From NCBI RefSeq assembly GCF_006265095.1, contig NZ_VCNK01000004.1, positions 1-64,000 on the forward strand: a stretch of DNA of 64,000 nucleotides, given 5' to 3'. The DNA comes from Phaeobacter sp. B1627. Its GTDB lineage: Bacteria > Pseudomonadota > Alphaproteobacteria > Rhodobacterales > Rhodobacteraceae. The notes under the pieces were generated by a model. That model did no database searches. It had not been told where the DNA came from and was given only the letters and a program-made list of their open reading frames with translations. Positions 1 to 9,216 of the stretch are shown one piece after another (position 1 is the first letter of the stretch; each line of letters starts with the position of its first letter). The translations under genes were made by a program, and so were the position numbers.

Positions 1-16
1 TCGTGGAGTTTTGACA

Positions 17-847
17 ATGGGCCTTGAGCTTCTGTCGCGGAATACATCGTTTGGCGGCACACAGTCTGTTTACAGACATGCCTCGTCAAGCTGCGCCTGC
101 GACATGGTGTTCGCAGTTTATTTGCCGCCACAGGCCAAGAGCCGGAAGGTGCCCGCGCTCTGGTATCTGTCGGGGCTGACTTGCACGCATGAAAACGCGA
201 TGACAAAGGCCGGACTGCAGGAACATGCGGCAAAGCATGGACTGGCAGTGATCTTTCCCGATACCTCGCCGCGGGGGCAGGGCGTTGCCGATGATGAGGC
301 CTATGACCTCGGGCAAGGGGCAGGCTTTTACGTCAATGCCACCCGCGATCCCTGGAAGCCGCATTTTCGGATGTATGACTATGTCCTGACCGAACTGCGC
401 CAGCTGATAACGGATAATCTCCCGATTTCCCAACAGCATGGCATCACGGGGCATTCGATGGGGGGGCATGGTGCGATTACGATGGCCCTGCGCAATCCCG
501 ATCACTTTGGCTCGCTTTCGGCCTTTGCTCCGATTGCCAACCCCACGGCATCCGACTGGGGGCGCAAGCAGCTGAGCGCCTATCTTGGCGATGACGAGGC
601 GGCCTGGGGCGAACACGACAGTACAGTTTTGATGGAGGAGTATGGGTGGAAGGGCGACCTTTTGATTGATCAAGGGGGGCATGATCAATTCCTGGACCTG
701 CTGAAGCCCGAAGCTCTTGCCGATGCAATTGCGAAACGGCGCCAACCGGCCGTGTTTCGCATGCAGGAGGAATACGACCATTCCTATTTCTTCGTGAATT
801 CCTTTGCCGGAGACCATGTCGCCTGGCACGCTGAAAGGCTGATTTGA
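17..847 (+). CDS. fghA: S-formylglutathione hydrolase
   Basis: Serine hydrolase of the esterase D family that splits S-formylglutathione into formate and glutathione, the last step of glutathione-linked formaldehyde oxidation in the cytoplasm. The 276-residue length is normal for the family. The nucleophile elbow GHSMGG places the catalytic Ser near residue 147, the Asp lies in HDQFL near 223 and the His in YDHSYFF near 255, so the triad is complete. ATG at 17 is preferred over an in-frame TTG at 11 because TGGAG lies at a good distance. It is the first gene of a + run leading to xoxF, so it would remove the formaldehyde made by methanol oxidation. The usual partner (glutathione-dependent formaldehyde dehydrogenase) would lie left of the window. 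Confidence 0.95.
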   Translation: MGLELLSRNTSFGGTQSVYRHASSSCACDMVFAVYLPPQAKSRKVPALWYLSGLTCTHENAMTKAGLQEHAAKHGLAVIFPDTSPRGQGVADDEAYDLGQGAGFYVNATRDPWKPHFRMYDYVLTELRQLITDNLPISQQHGITGHSMGGHGAITMALRNPDHFGSLSAFAPIANPTASDWGRKQLSAYLGDDEAAWGEHDSTVLMEEYGWKGDLLIDQGGHDQFLDLLKPEALADAIAKRRQPAVFRMQEEYDHSYFFVNSFAGDHVAWHAERLI

Positions 848-949
848 ACCAAATACGGGTTTTGTGCCGGACGCGCCTTTGGCGAATCTCAATAGCAACC
901 AGAACGTGTTTTTAAATCGGATCTGGAAAGTGAAACGAAAGGACGATTA

Positions 950-1342
950 ATGTTGAAGTTGAAGGTTGGCGTATTCTGTATGGCTCTTGTCCCTGCGGTT
1001 GCGCCAATGGTGGCGCAGGCCGAAGGCGACGCTGAACTCGGAGCCAAGGTCTTTCGGAAATGCAAAGCCTGCCACGCGGTGGGTGACGGGGCTGAACACA
1101 AGGTCGGACCGGCGCTCAATGGAGTGGTCGGGCGTGTCATGGCGGCGGCAGATGGGTTTGATTATTCAGACGTGCTCAAGGACATGGCGGCCTCGGGTGC
1201 GTCCTGGACGGAAGACGAACTTGCCGCTTTTCTGGAAAAGCCACGTAATTATGCCAAGGGCACGAAAATGTCCTTTGCCGGCCTCCGCAAAGAAGCGGAT
1301 CGGGCCAATGTGATCGCCTATCTCGCGACGTTCGCCGAATAG
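950..1342 (+). CDS. Class I c-type cytochrome, periplasmic
   Basis: Small soluble mono-haem cytochrome of 130 residues. An N-terminal signal peptide ends at about residue 24 (AQA). The haem motif CKACH is at 38-42 and a likely axial Met in GTKMSF at about 107, as in cytochrome c2/c550 proteins. An AAAGGA Shine-Dalgarno precedes the ATG. It sits between fghA and xoxF, so it may carry electrons from the XoxF/XoxG pair to a terminal oxidase; that role is inferred from context. It is distinct from the XoxG cytochrome encoded after xoxF, which is longer and has a different C-terminal part. Confidence 0.9.
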   Translation: MLKLKVGVFCMALVPAVAPMVAQAEGDAELGAKVFRKCKACHAVGDGAEHKVGPALNGVVGRVMAAADGFDYSDVLKDMAASGASWTEDELAAFLEKPRNYAKGTKMSFAGLRKEADRANVIAYLATFAE

Positions 1343-1462
1343 TCACGGATAGCGAGGCCTGTTTTGACCGGAGGAGAGGACGGTCGGTGCGGGCTCGACA
1401 GCACAGGTCCACAGACCCGTGCAAACCGCGGCAGATACTGTCGCACTTCAAGGGAGGAAGAC

Positions 1463-3265
1463 ATGAGGAAACTGTTGCTTTTATCGTCGGGGATTGCCGT
1501 GGCAACCGCGACGATGGCTCTGGCCAATGATGATCTGATCAGTCAAATGGCGGATCCGGGCCAATGGGCGATCCAAACCGGAGACTACAAGAACCAGCGC
1601 TACTCCACACTGGACCAGATCAACGCTGACAACGTCGATGACCTGCAGGTGGCCTGGACATTCTCGACCGGTGTATTGCGCGGTCACGAGGGCTCGCCCC
1701 TGGTGATCGACGACATCATGTATGTGCATACGCCATTCCCCAATATTGTCTATGCGCTGGACCTGAATGATGATGGCCGCATCATCTGGAAATACGAACC
1801 CCGTCAGGATCCGGATGTGATCCCGGTCATGTGCTGTGACACGGTCAACCGCGGTGTGGCCTATGCGGACGGCAAGATCTTCCTGCATCAGGCGGACACC
1901 AAGGTTGTGGCGCTGAATGCCAAAACCGGTGCGGTCGAATGGGAAGTCGTCAATGGCGATCCCTCTGTCGGCGAGACCAATACGGCCACGGTACTGCCGG
2001 TCAAAGACAAAGTGATTGTCGGCATTTCCGGCGGTGAGTTCGGTGTGCGTGGCTCTGTGACCGCCTATCACATTGCTGATGGAACACTTGCGTGGCGCGC
2101 CTATTCGATGGGGCCGGACAGCGATATTCTGATTGATCCGGAAAACACCACCCATCTCGGTGAGCCTGTCGGCGAGAACTCCGGGACCAACACCTGGGAA
2201 GGGGATCAGTGGATGATCGGCGGCGGCACCACTTGGGGCTGGTATTCTGCGGATCTCGAAGAAAACCTGATGTACTATGGCACCGGCAACCCTTCGACCT
2301 GGAATCCGGGACAGCGGCCTGGCGACAATCGCTGGTCCATGACCATAATGGCCCGTGACATCGATACAGGCGTGGCCAAGTGGTTCTACCAAATGACCCC
2401 GCACGACGAGTGGGATTATGACGGCATCAACGAAATGATCCTCACGGAGCAGGAAGTTGACGGGCAGTCGCGCAAGCTGCTCAGCCACTTTGACCGGAAC
2501 GGTCTGGGCTACACGCTGGACCGCGTCACGGGCGAATTGCTCGTTGCGGAAAAATATGATCCGGCGGTGAACTGGACAACCGGCGTTGAGATGGATCCGT
2601 CCAACGAGAACTACGGTCGCCCCTATGTGGTGTCCGAATACTCGACGGAGCAGAATGGCGAGGACGTCAATTCCACCGGCATCTGCCCGGCGGCGCTTGG
2701 CTCCAAGGATCAGCAGCCGGCGGCCTACAGCCCGAAAACCGAGCTGATGTATATCCCCACCAACCATGTCTGCATGGACTACGAACCTTTCCGTGTGTCC
2801 TACACGGCAGGTCAACCATACGTTGGTGCGACACTGGCTATGTATCCCGCACCGGATAGCCATGGCGGAATGGGGAACTTCATTGCCTGGGACAATATCG
2901 AAGGCGAGATCAAGTGGTCCATTCCAGAGCAGTTCTCTGTTTGGTCCGGTGCCCTGGCGACAGCTGGTGACGTTGTCTTCTACGGAACGCTTGAGGGCTA
3001 TCTGAAGGCAATCCATGCCGAAACCGGTGAGGAACTTTACCGCTTCAAGACGCCCTCGGGCATCATCGGCAACGTCATGACCTATACCCACGATGGAAAG
3101 CAATACATCGGGATCCTGTCGGGGATCGGTGGTTGGGCGGGTATCGGCCTGGCTGCAGGTCTGACCAACCCCAATGATGGTCTGGGTGCCGTGGGCGGCT
3201 ATGCGGCCCTCAGCGACTATACCGCGCTTGGTGGTCAGTTGACCGTATTCAAACTGCCGGATTGA
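1463..3265 (+). CDS. xoxF: Lanthanide-type PQQ methanol dehydrogenase XoxF
   Basis: Periplasmic quinoprotein of 600 residues that oxidises methanol (and often formaldehyde) using PQQ and a rare-earth ion. A signal peptide ends near residue 21. The vicinal Cys pair that contacts PQQ is at 124-125. Metal ligands fit Glu192, Asn276 and Asp318, and the extra Asp320 in WDYDG is the lanthanide signature; calcium enzymes (MxaF) have Ala there. These positions are offset by about 20 from the published Methylacidiphilum XoxF ligands (172, 256, 299, 301), matching the signal peptide. The ATG at 1463 follows AGGGAGG; an upstream in-frame start would add 33 non-signal residues. Neighbours XoxG, XoxJ and pqqABCDE agree. 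Substrate specificity is inferred; the metal type is well supported. Confidence 0.97.
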   Translation: MRKLLLLSSGIAVATATMALANDDLISQMADPGQWAIQTGDYKNQRYSTLDQINADNVDDLQVAWTFSTGVLRGHEGSPLVIDDIMYVHTPFPNIVYALDLNDDGRIIWKYEPRQDPDVIPVMCCDTVNRGVAYADGKIFLHQADTKVVALNAKTGAVEWEVVNGDPSVGETNTATVLPVKDKVIVGISGGEFGVRGSVTAYHIADGTLAWRAYSMGPDSDILIDPENTTHLGEPVGENSGTNTWEGDQWMIGGGTTWGWYSADLEENLMYYGTGNPSTWNPGQRPGDNRWSMTIMARDIDTGVAKWFYQMTPHDEWDYDGINEMILTEQEVDGQSRKLLSHFDRNGLGYTLDRVTGELLVAEKYDPAVNWTTGVEMDPSNENYGRPYVVSEYSTEQNGEDVNSTGICPAALGSKDQQPAAYSPKTELMYIPTNHVCMDYEPFRVSYTAGQPYVGATLAMYPAPDSHGGMGNFIAWDNIEGEIKWSIPEQFSVWSGALATAGDVVFYGTLEGYLKAIHAETGEELYRFKTPSGIIGNVMTYTHDGKQYIGILSGIGGWAGIGLAAGLTNPNDGLGAVGGYAALSDYTALGGQLTVFKLPD

Positions 3266-3285
3266 TCCGGACATATGAAACCAAT

Positions 3286-3313
3286 GGCGGGCGCGGAATG
3301 GTTTGCGCCCGTC
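3286..3313 (+). other. Intercistronic hairpin between xoxF and xoxG
   Basis: A 9-base stem (3286-3294 with 3305-3313, one G-T pair) and 10-base loop lies 20 bases after the xoxF stop. No T-run follows, so it is more likely an RNA-stabilising or processing hairpin than a terminator. It could keep xoxF transcript more abundant than xoxG. Confidence 0.5.
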
Positions 3314-3340
3314 ACCTTGCAAGGCAACAGGTATCCTAAG

Positions 3341-3871
3341 ATGTTCACGACCCGACGCGCCCTTACGCTCCTGATGGCACTGGCTCTGCCGCTGTGTGTC
3401 AACGCAGAAGAACTCACGCTCGACCCGGCAAACCTCGACGCTGATTACAACGAAGACGGGCGCTATTTCACAGTCGATGACGTCCCGACCTACAATATCA
3501 ATGACGAAGGCGCGGTAGACTGGCTGACCTATTCCGGTTTTCGCCGCTACCACTCGGAATGCCACGTCTGTCACGGCCCGGAGGGCGAGGGCTCGACCTA
3601 CGCCCCGGCCCTGAAGAATTCCGCGATCCGGATGGATTACTACGATTTTGTCGACACTGTCACCAACGGGCGCAAGGTGGTGACCGCCGGAGGACAGGAC
3701 TCCGTCATGCCAGCCTTTGGGGCGAACCCGAATGTGATGTGCTATCTGGATGATATTTACGTCTACCTCAAGGCGCGCGGAGCGGAGGCCGTGCCACGCG
3801 GCCGCCCCGGCAAGAAGGAAGCGAAATCAGATATCATTCGTGAGGATGAAAATGCCTGTCTCGGAATCTAA
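3341..3871 (+). CDS. xoxG: XoxG cytochrome c, electron acceptor of XoxF
   Basis: Periplasmic mono-haem cytochrome of 176 residues related to cytochrome c553i/XoxG, which takes electrons from XoxF. The signal peptide runs to about residue 22. The haem site is CHVCH at 74-78 and the probable axial Met is 123 in SVMPAFG. The C-terminal stretch with MCYLDDIYVYLKARG and a basic GRPGKK tail is typical of XoxG. An ATG at 3275 would add 22 residues without signal character, so the ATG at 3341, which begins a clear signal peptide, is chosen. Directly downstream of xoxF and overlapping xoxJ by about 20 bases, as in known xoxFGJ operons. Confidence 0.93.
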   Translation: MFTTRRALTLLMALALPLCVNAEELTLDPANLDADYNEDGRYFTVDDVPTYNINDEGAVDWLTYSGFRRYHSECHVCHGPEGEGSTYAPALKNSAIRMDYYDFVDTVTNGRKVVTAGGQDSVMPAFGANPNVMCYLDDIYVYLKARGAEAVPRGRPGKKEAKSDIIREDENACLGI

Positions 3872-4724
3872 AGTGATGAGACAGGGCCGCGTCTTCTATC
3901 GCAGCGTATTGGCGGGCAGCATCATGCTGCTCGCCTTTGGCGTTTCGGTGCTGCACGCGCAGACCTCTGATCTGGTCTCCCGAACCGCGTTGCGAGTCTG
4001 CGCGGATCCGGCCAATTATCCGATGTCCACTCAGGCCGAGGAGGGCTGGGAAAACAAGCTGGCCAAGCTGATCGCATCAAAGCTGGACCTGCCGGTGGAA
4101 TATACCTGGTTTCCGCAGGCAACGGGTTTCGTGCGCCAGACGTTACGTGCCAAGAAATGCGATGTGATCATGGCCTATGCGCAAGGACATGAATTGGTGC
4201 AGAACACCAACCACTATTTCACCTCGGCCTACGCCCTTATTGTTCCGGCCACATCGGAGCTGGCGGAAGTTTCGGCCCTGTCAGATCCCCGTCTGCAAGG
4301 CCTGCGGATTGGTGTCATTGCAGGCAGTCCCCCTGCAACGCATATGGCGCGCAATGGGCTGATCGGCAAAGCCAAAGGCTACAATCTCTTTGTGGATCGC
4401 AGGATTGAGAGCCCGGCAATCGATATGCTCGATGATCTGAAGGCCGGCGACATCGATGCGGCCATTCTCTGGGGACCCTTGGGCGGGCCGTTGGTGAAAT
4501 CCGACTACCCGGAGATGACAGTGACGCCCTTGGTGCAGGAAACCCTGCCACCGCGTCTGTTCTACCGCATCACGATGGGGGTGAGACTTGGCGAAAAGGT
4601 CTGGCAGAGAAAGCTCAACTCCCTGATCCGCCGCAATCAGGCAGAGATCAATGCGATATTGACAGAGGCCGGGGTGCCGCTGGTGTCTGATCTCGGTGAT
4701 GCGGTGCTGGAGATAAAAGAGTGA
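3852..4724 (+). CDS. xoxJ: XoxJ periplasmic binding-protein-like accessory factor
   Basis: Member of the solute-binding-protein family 3 fold (MoxJ/XoxJ), about 290 residues, always encoded with XoxF and XoxG and thought to help activate or mature the dehydrogenase. A hydrophobic signal segment ends at LHA near residue 33. The motif RVCADPANYPMS opens the mature fold, as in other XoxJ proteins. The start is uncertain: ATG 3852 has GAGG six bases upstream and overlaps xoxG; ATG 3876 also leaves a signal peptide. Not an importer subunit, since no permease is adjacent. Function is known only from the family. Confidence 0.92.
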   Translation: MPVSESKVMRQGRVFYRSVLAGSIMLLAFGVSVLHAQTSDLVSRTALRVCADPANYPMSTQAEEGWENKLAKLIASKLDLPVEYTWFPQATGFVRQTLRAKKCDVIMAYAQGHELVQNTNHYFTSAYALIVPATSELAEVSALSDPRLQGLRIGVIAGSPPATHMARNGLIGKAKGYNLFVDRRIESPAIDMLDDLKAGDIDAAILWGPLGGPLVKSDYPEMTVTPLVQETLPPRLFYRITMGVRLGEKVWQRKLNSLIRRNQAEINAILTEAGVPLVSDLGDAVLEIKE

Positions 4725-5281
4725 CCCGGCTCCTGGCAGTGCTGTTCTGCGCGGCACTTGCACTGCCTGTGGCAACCTCTGCCCAACCGGTGCCGGAACC
4801 GGAAGGATATCGCCACGACCACTACCGTGCTCCGGTGCCGGACACGCTGGCGGGCGCAACGGTGATCTCTGACGCCGAAGCTCATGCCCTGTGGCAGTCC
4901 GGATCTGCTGTTTTTGTCGATGTCCTGCCCCGTCCTCCAAAGCCCGAAAACCTGCCGGAGGGGACGGTCTGGCGGCCAAAGCCACGTCATTCGATTCCCG
5001 GTGCGATCTGGATGCCCAATGTGGGGTATGGGCAACTGGCTCCCTCCTACGAAAGCTACTATCGCAACGGCTTGTCGCAGATTACCGATGGAAGCGTGGA
5101 ACGCCCCGTGGTTCTCTTTTGCCTCTCAGAATGCTGGATGAGCTGGAATGCCGCCAAACGCGCCGTTGGCTGGGGATATTCGGCAGTCCACTGGTATCCG
5201 GGGGGGACCGATGGCTGGGCCTCGATGGATCTCAGGACAGAGGTATTGTCGCCGATGCCGGGCGAACCGATCACGCGATAG
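4721..5281 (+). CDS. PQQ-associated rhodanese-like CxxxCW protein
   Basis: Exported protein of 186 residues with a rhodanese-like core. After a signal peptide (to about residue 21) comes a domain with a DVLPRPP segment and an active-loop equivalent at FCLSECWMSWNAAKRA, the C-x3-C-W motif that defines the PQQ-dependent-catabolism CXXCW family. Two Cys rather than the single rhodanese Cys suggest a redox or cofactor-handling role; no reaction is established. The GTG start overlaps the xoxJ stop (GTGA). It is the last gene of the xox run and is convergent with the next gene. Confidence 0.85.
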   Translation: MTRLLAVLFCAALALPVATSAQPVPEPEGYRHDHYRAPVPDTLAGATVISDAEAHALWQSGSAVFVDVLPRPPKPENLPEGTVWRPKPRHSIPGAIWMPNVGYGQLAPSYESYYRNGLSQITDGSVERPVVLFCLSECWMSWNAAKRAVGWGYSAVHWYPGGTDGWASMDLRTEVLSPMPGEPITR

Positions 5282-5284
5282 ACC

Positions 5285-6211
5285 CTAATCCGCGAGGATA
5301 AAGGCACCAAAAGCCCTCGGGCCATCCCCGGTTTCCCATTGCGCCACGACCTTCAACGCGCTGACATCGATGCGGCTTACGGTGTTGTCGAACCAATTGG
5401 CAACAAGAACAGAGGCGCCGTCGGGGGTCACGTCCAAGCCCTCCGGATACTCGCCCACATCAATTTTTGTAATTGTTTCCAGCGTATTGAGATTTAGCAC
5501 GCTGACGGAATCCTCATACTGGTTGCTGACAAATACCCGGTCTGCGGCAAAGGTCACCGCGTAGGGGCGGGCGCCTACAGCCACAGTCGTCAGCAGCCCT
5601 TGGAGTGGCTCCAGAACGCTCATGTCATCCGACCCGACATTTCCGACAAACAGGCGGCCGTCTTGGGAAAAAGCCAGCCCGAAGGGGCGGGTCCCAACGG
5701 CGTGCCGCGCTACAAATGCGAAAGTCTCGGCGTCAAAAATGGAAACCTGATCCGCATCGCGATCGGCCGAGGCCAGATACCGCCCGTCAGGTGACAGGGC
5801 AAGCCCGGCAGGCGCTGCACCGGTCTCCAACTCTCCGATAACCGACAGATCTTCGGCTCGGAGCACCCAAATCCGGGCGTTATACCAATCAGACACGAAA
5901 ACCCTTTGGCGCATCTGATCCACGGTGACGCCATTGGGCCCGCCGTTCAATCTCACCCGCGCGAGTTCTGTTCCGGACCGAGGGTCGAGGCGTCGCACCT
6001 CTTTGGTCTCCGGGGACACGACGAAAATGCCACTACCGGAAACGGCAATCCCGGCGGGCTGCCCCGGCAGAGGCCAGCGTTGCTGATCCCCGGTCTCCAG
6101 ATCGATCACGCTCAGAACGTTGCCATTCTGGCAGGTGACGTAAGCCACATCCGCCGCGAGAACCGTGGCAACGAAAATCCCTGCCACGGAGACCAAAAGC
6201 CGAGGGAGCAT
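5285..6211 (-). CDS. YVTN-type beta-propeller protein, exported
   Basis: 308-residue protein with a signal peptide (to about residue 19) followed by seven or so repeats of about 42 residues carrying PxGLALSPDG- and VIDxxT-like motifs, the hallmark of YVTN/NHL-like beta-propellers. Such proteins recur in PQQ alcohol-oxidation loci, where they may bind a partner enzyme or cofactor. It overlaps nothing and ends 3 bases from the preceding + gene, so the two are convergent. It follows the MxaD-like gene by 2 bases and is surely cotranscribed with it. Exact role unknown. Confidence 0.85.
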   Translation of the reverse strand: MLPRLLVSVAGIFVATVLAADVAYVTCQNGNVLSVIDLETGDQQRWPLPGQPAGIAVSGSGIFVVSPETKEVRRLDPRSGTELARVRLNGGPNGVTVDQMRQRVFVSDWYNARIWVLRAEDLSVIGELETGAAPAGLALSPDGRYLASADRDADQVSIFDAETFAFVARHAVGTRPFGLAFSQDGRLFVGNVGSDDMSVLEPLQGLLTTVAVGARPYAVTFAADRVFVSNQYEDSVSVLNLNTLETITKIDVGEYPEGLDVTPDGASVLVANWFDNTVSRIDVSALKVVAQWETGDGPRAFGAFILAD

Positions 6212-6213
6212 TT

Positions 6214-6759
6214 TCAGGACCCGGGTGCTCCGAAACGCTCGACCAGCGCGTCAAGCCCGGCCTGATACACGCCAGACACGGCGGCGATGGATGCTGCGTC
6301 GTTCAGATGCTCCGGAGGATCATTATTTGGATAGCCACGATAAAATGCCCCGCGCCATTCAACCAGCGCGCCGCCTCCCTCCCGGGGCTTGACGGTGAGA
6401 TGGGACGAATAATTCGTGACCGGCAGAACGTCGACCTCAACCTCGGTGATCCGGTAGGAGTAGCTCATCTTCTCGTCCGAGAATTTGTACAGAACCTCGG
6501 AAATCGTCGGCCCATCCGCGCTGCCCAAGGTGATGACCCGCGTGGCATCGATTTCATTGCCACCTTTGCCGGTGGTGGCAAAGGCCGCCGGATGCCAGGA
6601 CATGTCCTGAAAGTTTCCGATCACCGCCCAGACCTCGCCTGGCTCCGCGGCGACCTCAGTGCTCAATGTGACTTTCTGTCGGGTGGGGCCATGTGCCAGC
6701 GCCAGCCCCGGAAGCGCGGCCGCGACCAGAGTGGCTATCAAGATGGAACGACGTTTCAT
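6214..6759 (-). CDS. mxaD: MxaD-like SRPBCC-fold periplasmic protein
   Basis: Exported protein of 181 residues with an SRPBCC (START-like) fold. The signal peptide ends at ALA near residue 21, followed by HGPTRQKV, and the body carries NFQDMSWHP and GAFYRGYPNNDPP motifs that I recognise from MxaD of methanol-oxidising bacteria. MxaD is reported to help electron transfer between methanol dehydrogenase and its cytochrome. The ATG at 6759 follows GGGAGAAG; the longer frame to 6846 would hide the signal peptide. It is transcribed away from the binding-protein gene at 7014, so the 254 bases between them should hold two divergent promoters. Confidence 0.83.
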   Translation of the reverse strand: MKRRSILIATLVAAALPGLALAHGPTRQKVTLSTEVAAEPGEVWAVIGNFQDMSWHPAAFATTGKGGNEIDATRVITLGSADGPTISEVLYKFSDEKMSYSYRITEVEVDVLPVTNYSSHLTVKPREGGGALVEWRGAFYRGYPNNDPPEHLNDAASIAAVSGVYQAGLDALVERFGAPGS

Positions 6760-7013
6760 TTCTTCTCCCGTATTGCTTTTGTTTTCGTCAATGACCGCAT
6801 CGGCACCTTGTCGCGCGCGCGGTATATATGTCCAAGAAAACGGCACGGGGGCGCCAGCTGTCCATTCTTAAGAAATAAGATTCGATGTGGGAAATGAGGC
6901 TGTTACGCTGATTTTATTGCAAGATCCGAGTATGCCAAACCGCGCTTCGGCGCAGCATGCAGCGATACAGCCACAACGGGAGTAGCAGGCGCGCCTGCGA
7001 TAGGGAGGTCCCA

Positions 7014-8201
7014 GTGCAATTGCGTTTCCCGCCGCTATGCGCGGCCATCGTTCTGGTTTTTTCAGCTACCTTTGCCCAGGCCATTGATGTCCGGACGGCC
7101 GTCTTGCGCGTGGACTACCAAACGCAACTGCCAATCTCACGGTTTGACTATATCCCTGAGGACGTCGGATTTGCCGGAGCCCGTCTCGCGGATGAGGACA
7201 ACAGCACCACAGGGTCATTTTTGGGCCATACCTACAAGACTGAGACACGTGCAGCGACACCCGAAGATGCTGAGGCCGCGCTTCGCGAGCTTCTGGATCA
7301 GGGTATCCGCCTTGTTGTGGTGCTGGCCGATAGGGACGATCTGCTGCGCCTGACCGATCAGGCGGCGCAATCTGACGCACTGGTGTTCAACGCGGCCGCC
7401 CCCGACACTGACCTGCGCAGCGATGACTGCCGTGCCAATCTTCTCCACACTGCCCTGAGCTACGGCCAGATGGCAGATGCGGTGGCGCAGTTTGCCCTTT
7501 GGAAAAAATGGCCCCGATGGCTTCTTGTTGCGGGGTCCAACGCAGGAGATCGGGCACTGGCCGACGCCTATCACCATGCGGCCCGGAAGTTTGGTGCGAA
7601 AATCGTCGAGGAACGGGTGTTTGAGGATACGGGTGGCGCGCGCCGTACCGACTCCGGACATGTTCTTGTGCAACGGCAGCTGCCTGTCTTCATGCAGGAT
7701 ACCAAGGCGCATGACGTCGTCATGGCCGCCGATGCGACCGACTATTTCGCGGCCTACCTGCCCTATCATCTGTGGACACCGAGGCCGGTCATGGGCTCGG
7801 CTGGGCTGCGTCCGGCGCAAATGCACGGGGGCCACGAGGCCTATGGCGCAACACAGTTGCAATCGCGCTTTGAGAAGCTGGCAGGACGCTACATACGCGA
7901 TGCGGATTACAACACCTGGATGGCCCTGCGCGCTGTCGGCGAGGCCGTCACGCGGGCAGGGACCGCGTCGGCCGAAGGTGTCCGCGCCTATCTCCTTTCC
8001 GAGGATTTTGAGCTGGCCAGTTTCAAGGGGCAAGGGGTCTCGTTTCGGCCCTGGAACGGCCAGATGCGCCAGCAAGTGCTGCTCTATGATGATCGCGTCA
8101 CAGTGAGCGTCAGCCCGCAGGACGGTTTTTTACATCAGAACTCCCCCCAGGACACGCTTGGGCTCGACGAACCTGAATCCAACTGCACCGCTTTTGACTG
8201 A
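7014..8201 (+). CDS. Periplasmic binding protein of the PQQ-associated ABC system
   Basis: Exported protein of about 395 residues with the branched-chain-amino-acid-receptor (type I periplasmic binding) fold. It belongs to the family named for PQQ-dependent alcohol dehydrogenase systems, in which a binding protein, a beta-propeller protein and an ABC-2 type ATPase/permease pair go together. GTG at 7014 is chosen because GGGAGG lies 6 bases upstream and a signal peptide (ending QA) starts at once; an ATG at 6957 would add 19 polar residues. The ligand is unknown. Its likely permease and ATPase are at 25077-26590, about 17 kb away. Confidence 0.85.
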   Translation: MQLRFPPLCAAIVLVFSATFAQAIDVRTAVLRVDYQTQLPISRFDYIPEDVGFAGARLADEDNSTTGSFLGHTYKTETRAATPEDAEAALRELLDQGIRLVVVLADRDDLLRLTDQAAQSDALVFNAAAPDTDLRSDDCRANLLHTALSYGQMADAVAQFALWKKWPRWLLVAGSNAGDRALADAYHHAARKFGAKIVEERVFEDTGGARRTDSGHVLVQRQLPVFMQDTKAHDVVMAADATDYFAAYLPYHLWTPRPVMGSAGLRPAQMHGGHEAYGATQLQSRFEKLAGRYIRDADYNTWMALRAVGEAVTRAGTASAEGVRAYLLSEDFELASFKGQGVSFRPWNGQMRQQVLLYDDRVTVSVSPQDGFLHQNSPQDTLGLDEPESNCTAFD

Positions 8202-8211
8202 GGAATTTGGA

Positions 8212-9213
8212 ATGCGCGTTTTATCTGCACATGCTGTTGCCGCGACACTGGCCGCAGGCCTGGCCCTTGGGCCAATGCCCGCGATGGCAGGCAAGGCCTT
8301 TGTCTCGAACGAACGGGGCAATACAATCACCGTTGTCGACACCGAAAAATGGGAAGTCATCACCGAGTTCTTTGGTGGCAACCGCCCGCGTGGCATTACC
8401 ATGAGCCCCGATGGCACCAAGGTCTATGTCTGCGCCTCCGACGACAATCTCGTTCGGGTTTTTGACGCCGAAACATACGAGGAGCTCCCGTCGTTGCCCT
8501 CTGGCCCGGATCCGGAACTGTTCATTCTCGAACCCAGCGGCACCCGTCTCTATATCGCCAATGAGGACGACAACCTGGTGACGGTAACGGACACCGAAAC
8601 GCGCAGGGTTTTGGCGGAGGTGCCCGTTGGCGTGGAACCCGAAGGCATGGGCATGAGCCCCGACGCCAAATGGGTGGTGAACACGTCCGAAACCACCAAC
8701 ATGGCCCATTTCATCTCTACCGAGGACTATAAAATCAAGCACAACGTGCTGGTTGATCAGCGGCCCCGATACGCTCAGTACACCGCGGATGGGACGCGTC
8801 TCTATGTCAGCTCGGAAATCGGCGGTACCGTCTCCGTTATGGACATTGCCCCGGACGGCACCCCGACGATGATCAAGAAACTCACGTTCGAAGTGCCCGG
8901 CGTTCTGCCGGAATGGCTGCAACCGGTCGGGATCAAGGTCACCGCCGATGGCAGCCGCGTTTTTGTCGCACTGGGGCCTGCCAACAGGGTCGCGGTGGTC
9001 GATGGACAGAGTTTGGAAGTGATCGACTACATTATCGTGGGTCAGCGGGTCTGGCAGCTGGATTTCACACCGGACGAGAAATTCCTGCTCACCACCAATG
9101 GCAATTCAAACGACATCACCGTGATCGACGTGGCCGGTGAAAAGGCAATCAAATCGATTCAGGTGGGCGAACAGCCCTGGGGCGTTGTCACCCAGCGGAA
9201 CGGAGGAAGTTAA
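8212..9213 (+). CDS. PQQ-associated beta-propeller protein
   Basis: 333-residue exported protein. The signal peptide ends at AMA near residue 24, and the rest is a seven-bladed YVTN-type propeller with repeats such as GITMSPDGTKVYV and VTVTDTETRRVL about every 42 residues. It is of the family linked to PQQ alcohol dehydrogenase ABC systems and is similar in plan to the protein at 5285-6211. ATG at 8212 with AGGA upstream is preferred to the ATG at 8158, which overlaps the previous gene and lacks signal character. Ten bases separate it from the upstream binding-protein gene. Confidence 0.85.
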   Translation: MRVLSAHAVAATLAAGLALGPMPAMAGKAFVSNERGNTITVVDTEKWEVITEFFGGNRPRGITMSPDGTKVYVCASDDNLVRVFDAETYEELPSLPSGPDPELFILEPSGTRLYIANEDDNLVTVTDTETRRVLAEVPVGVEPEGMGMSPDAKWVVNTSETTNMAHFISTEDYKIKHNVLVDQRPRYAQYTADGTRLYVSSEIGGTVSVMDIAPDGTPTMIKKLTFEVPGVLPEWLQPVGIKVTADGSRVFVALGPANRVAVVDGQSLEVIDYIIVGQRVWQLDFTPDEKFLLTTNGNSNDITVIDVAGEKAIKSIQVGEQPWGVVTQRNGGS

Positions 9214-9216
9214 GAT

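Noticed and set aside
1481-3574. 697-residue open frame on the - strand across xoxF and xoxG
   Set aside because: It is antisense to strongly supported genes and has an implausible composition; long antisense frames are common in GC-rich DNA.
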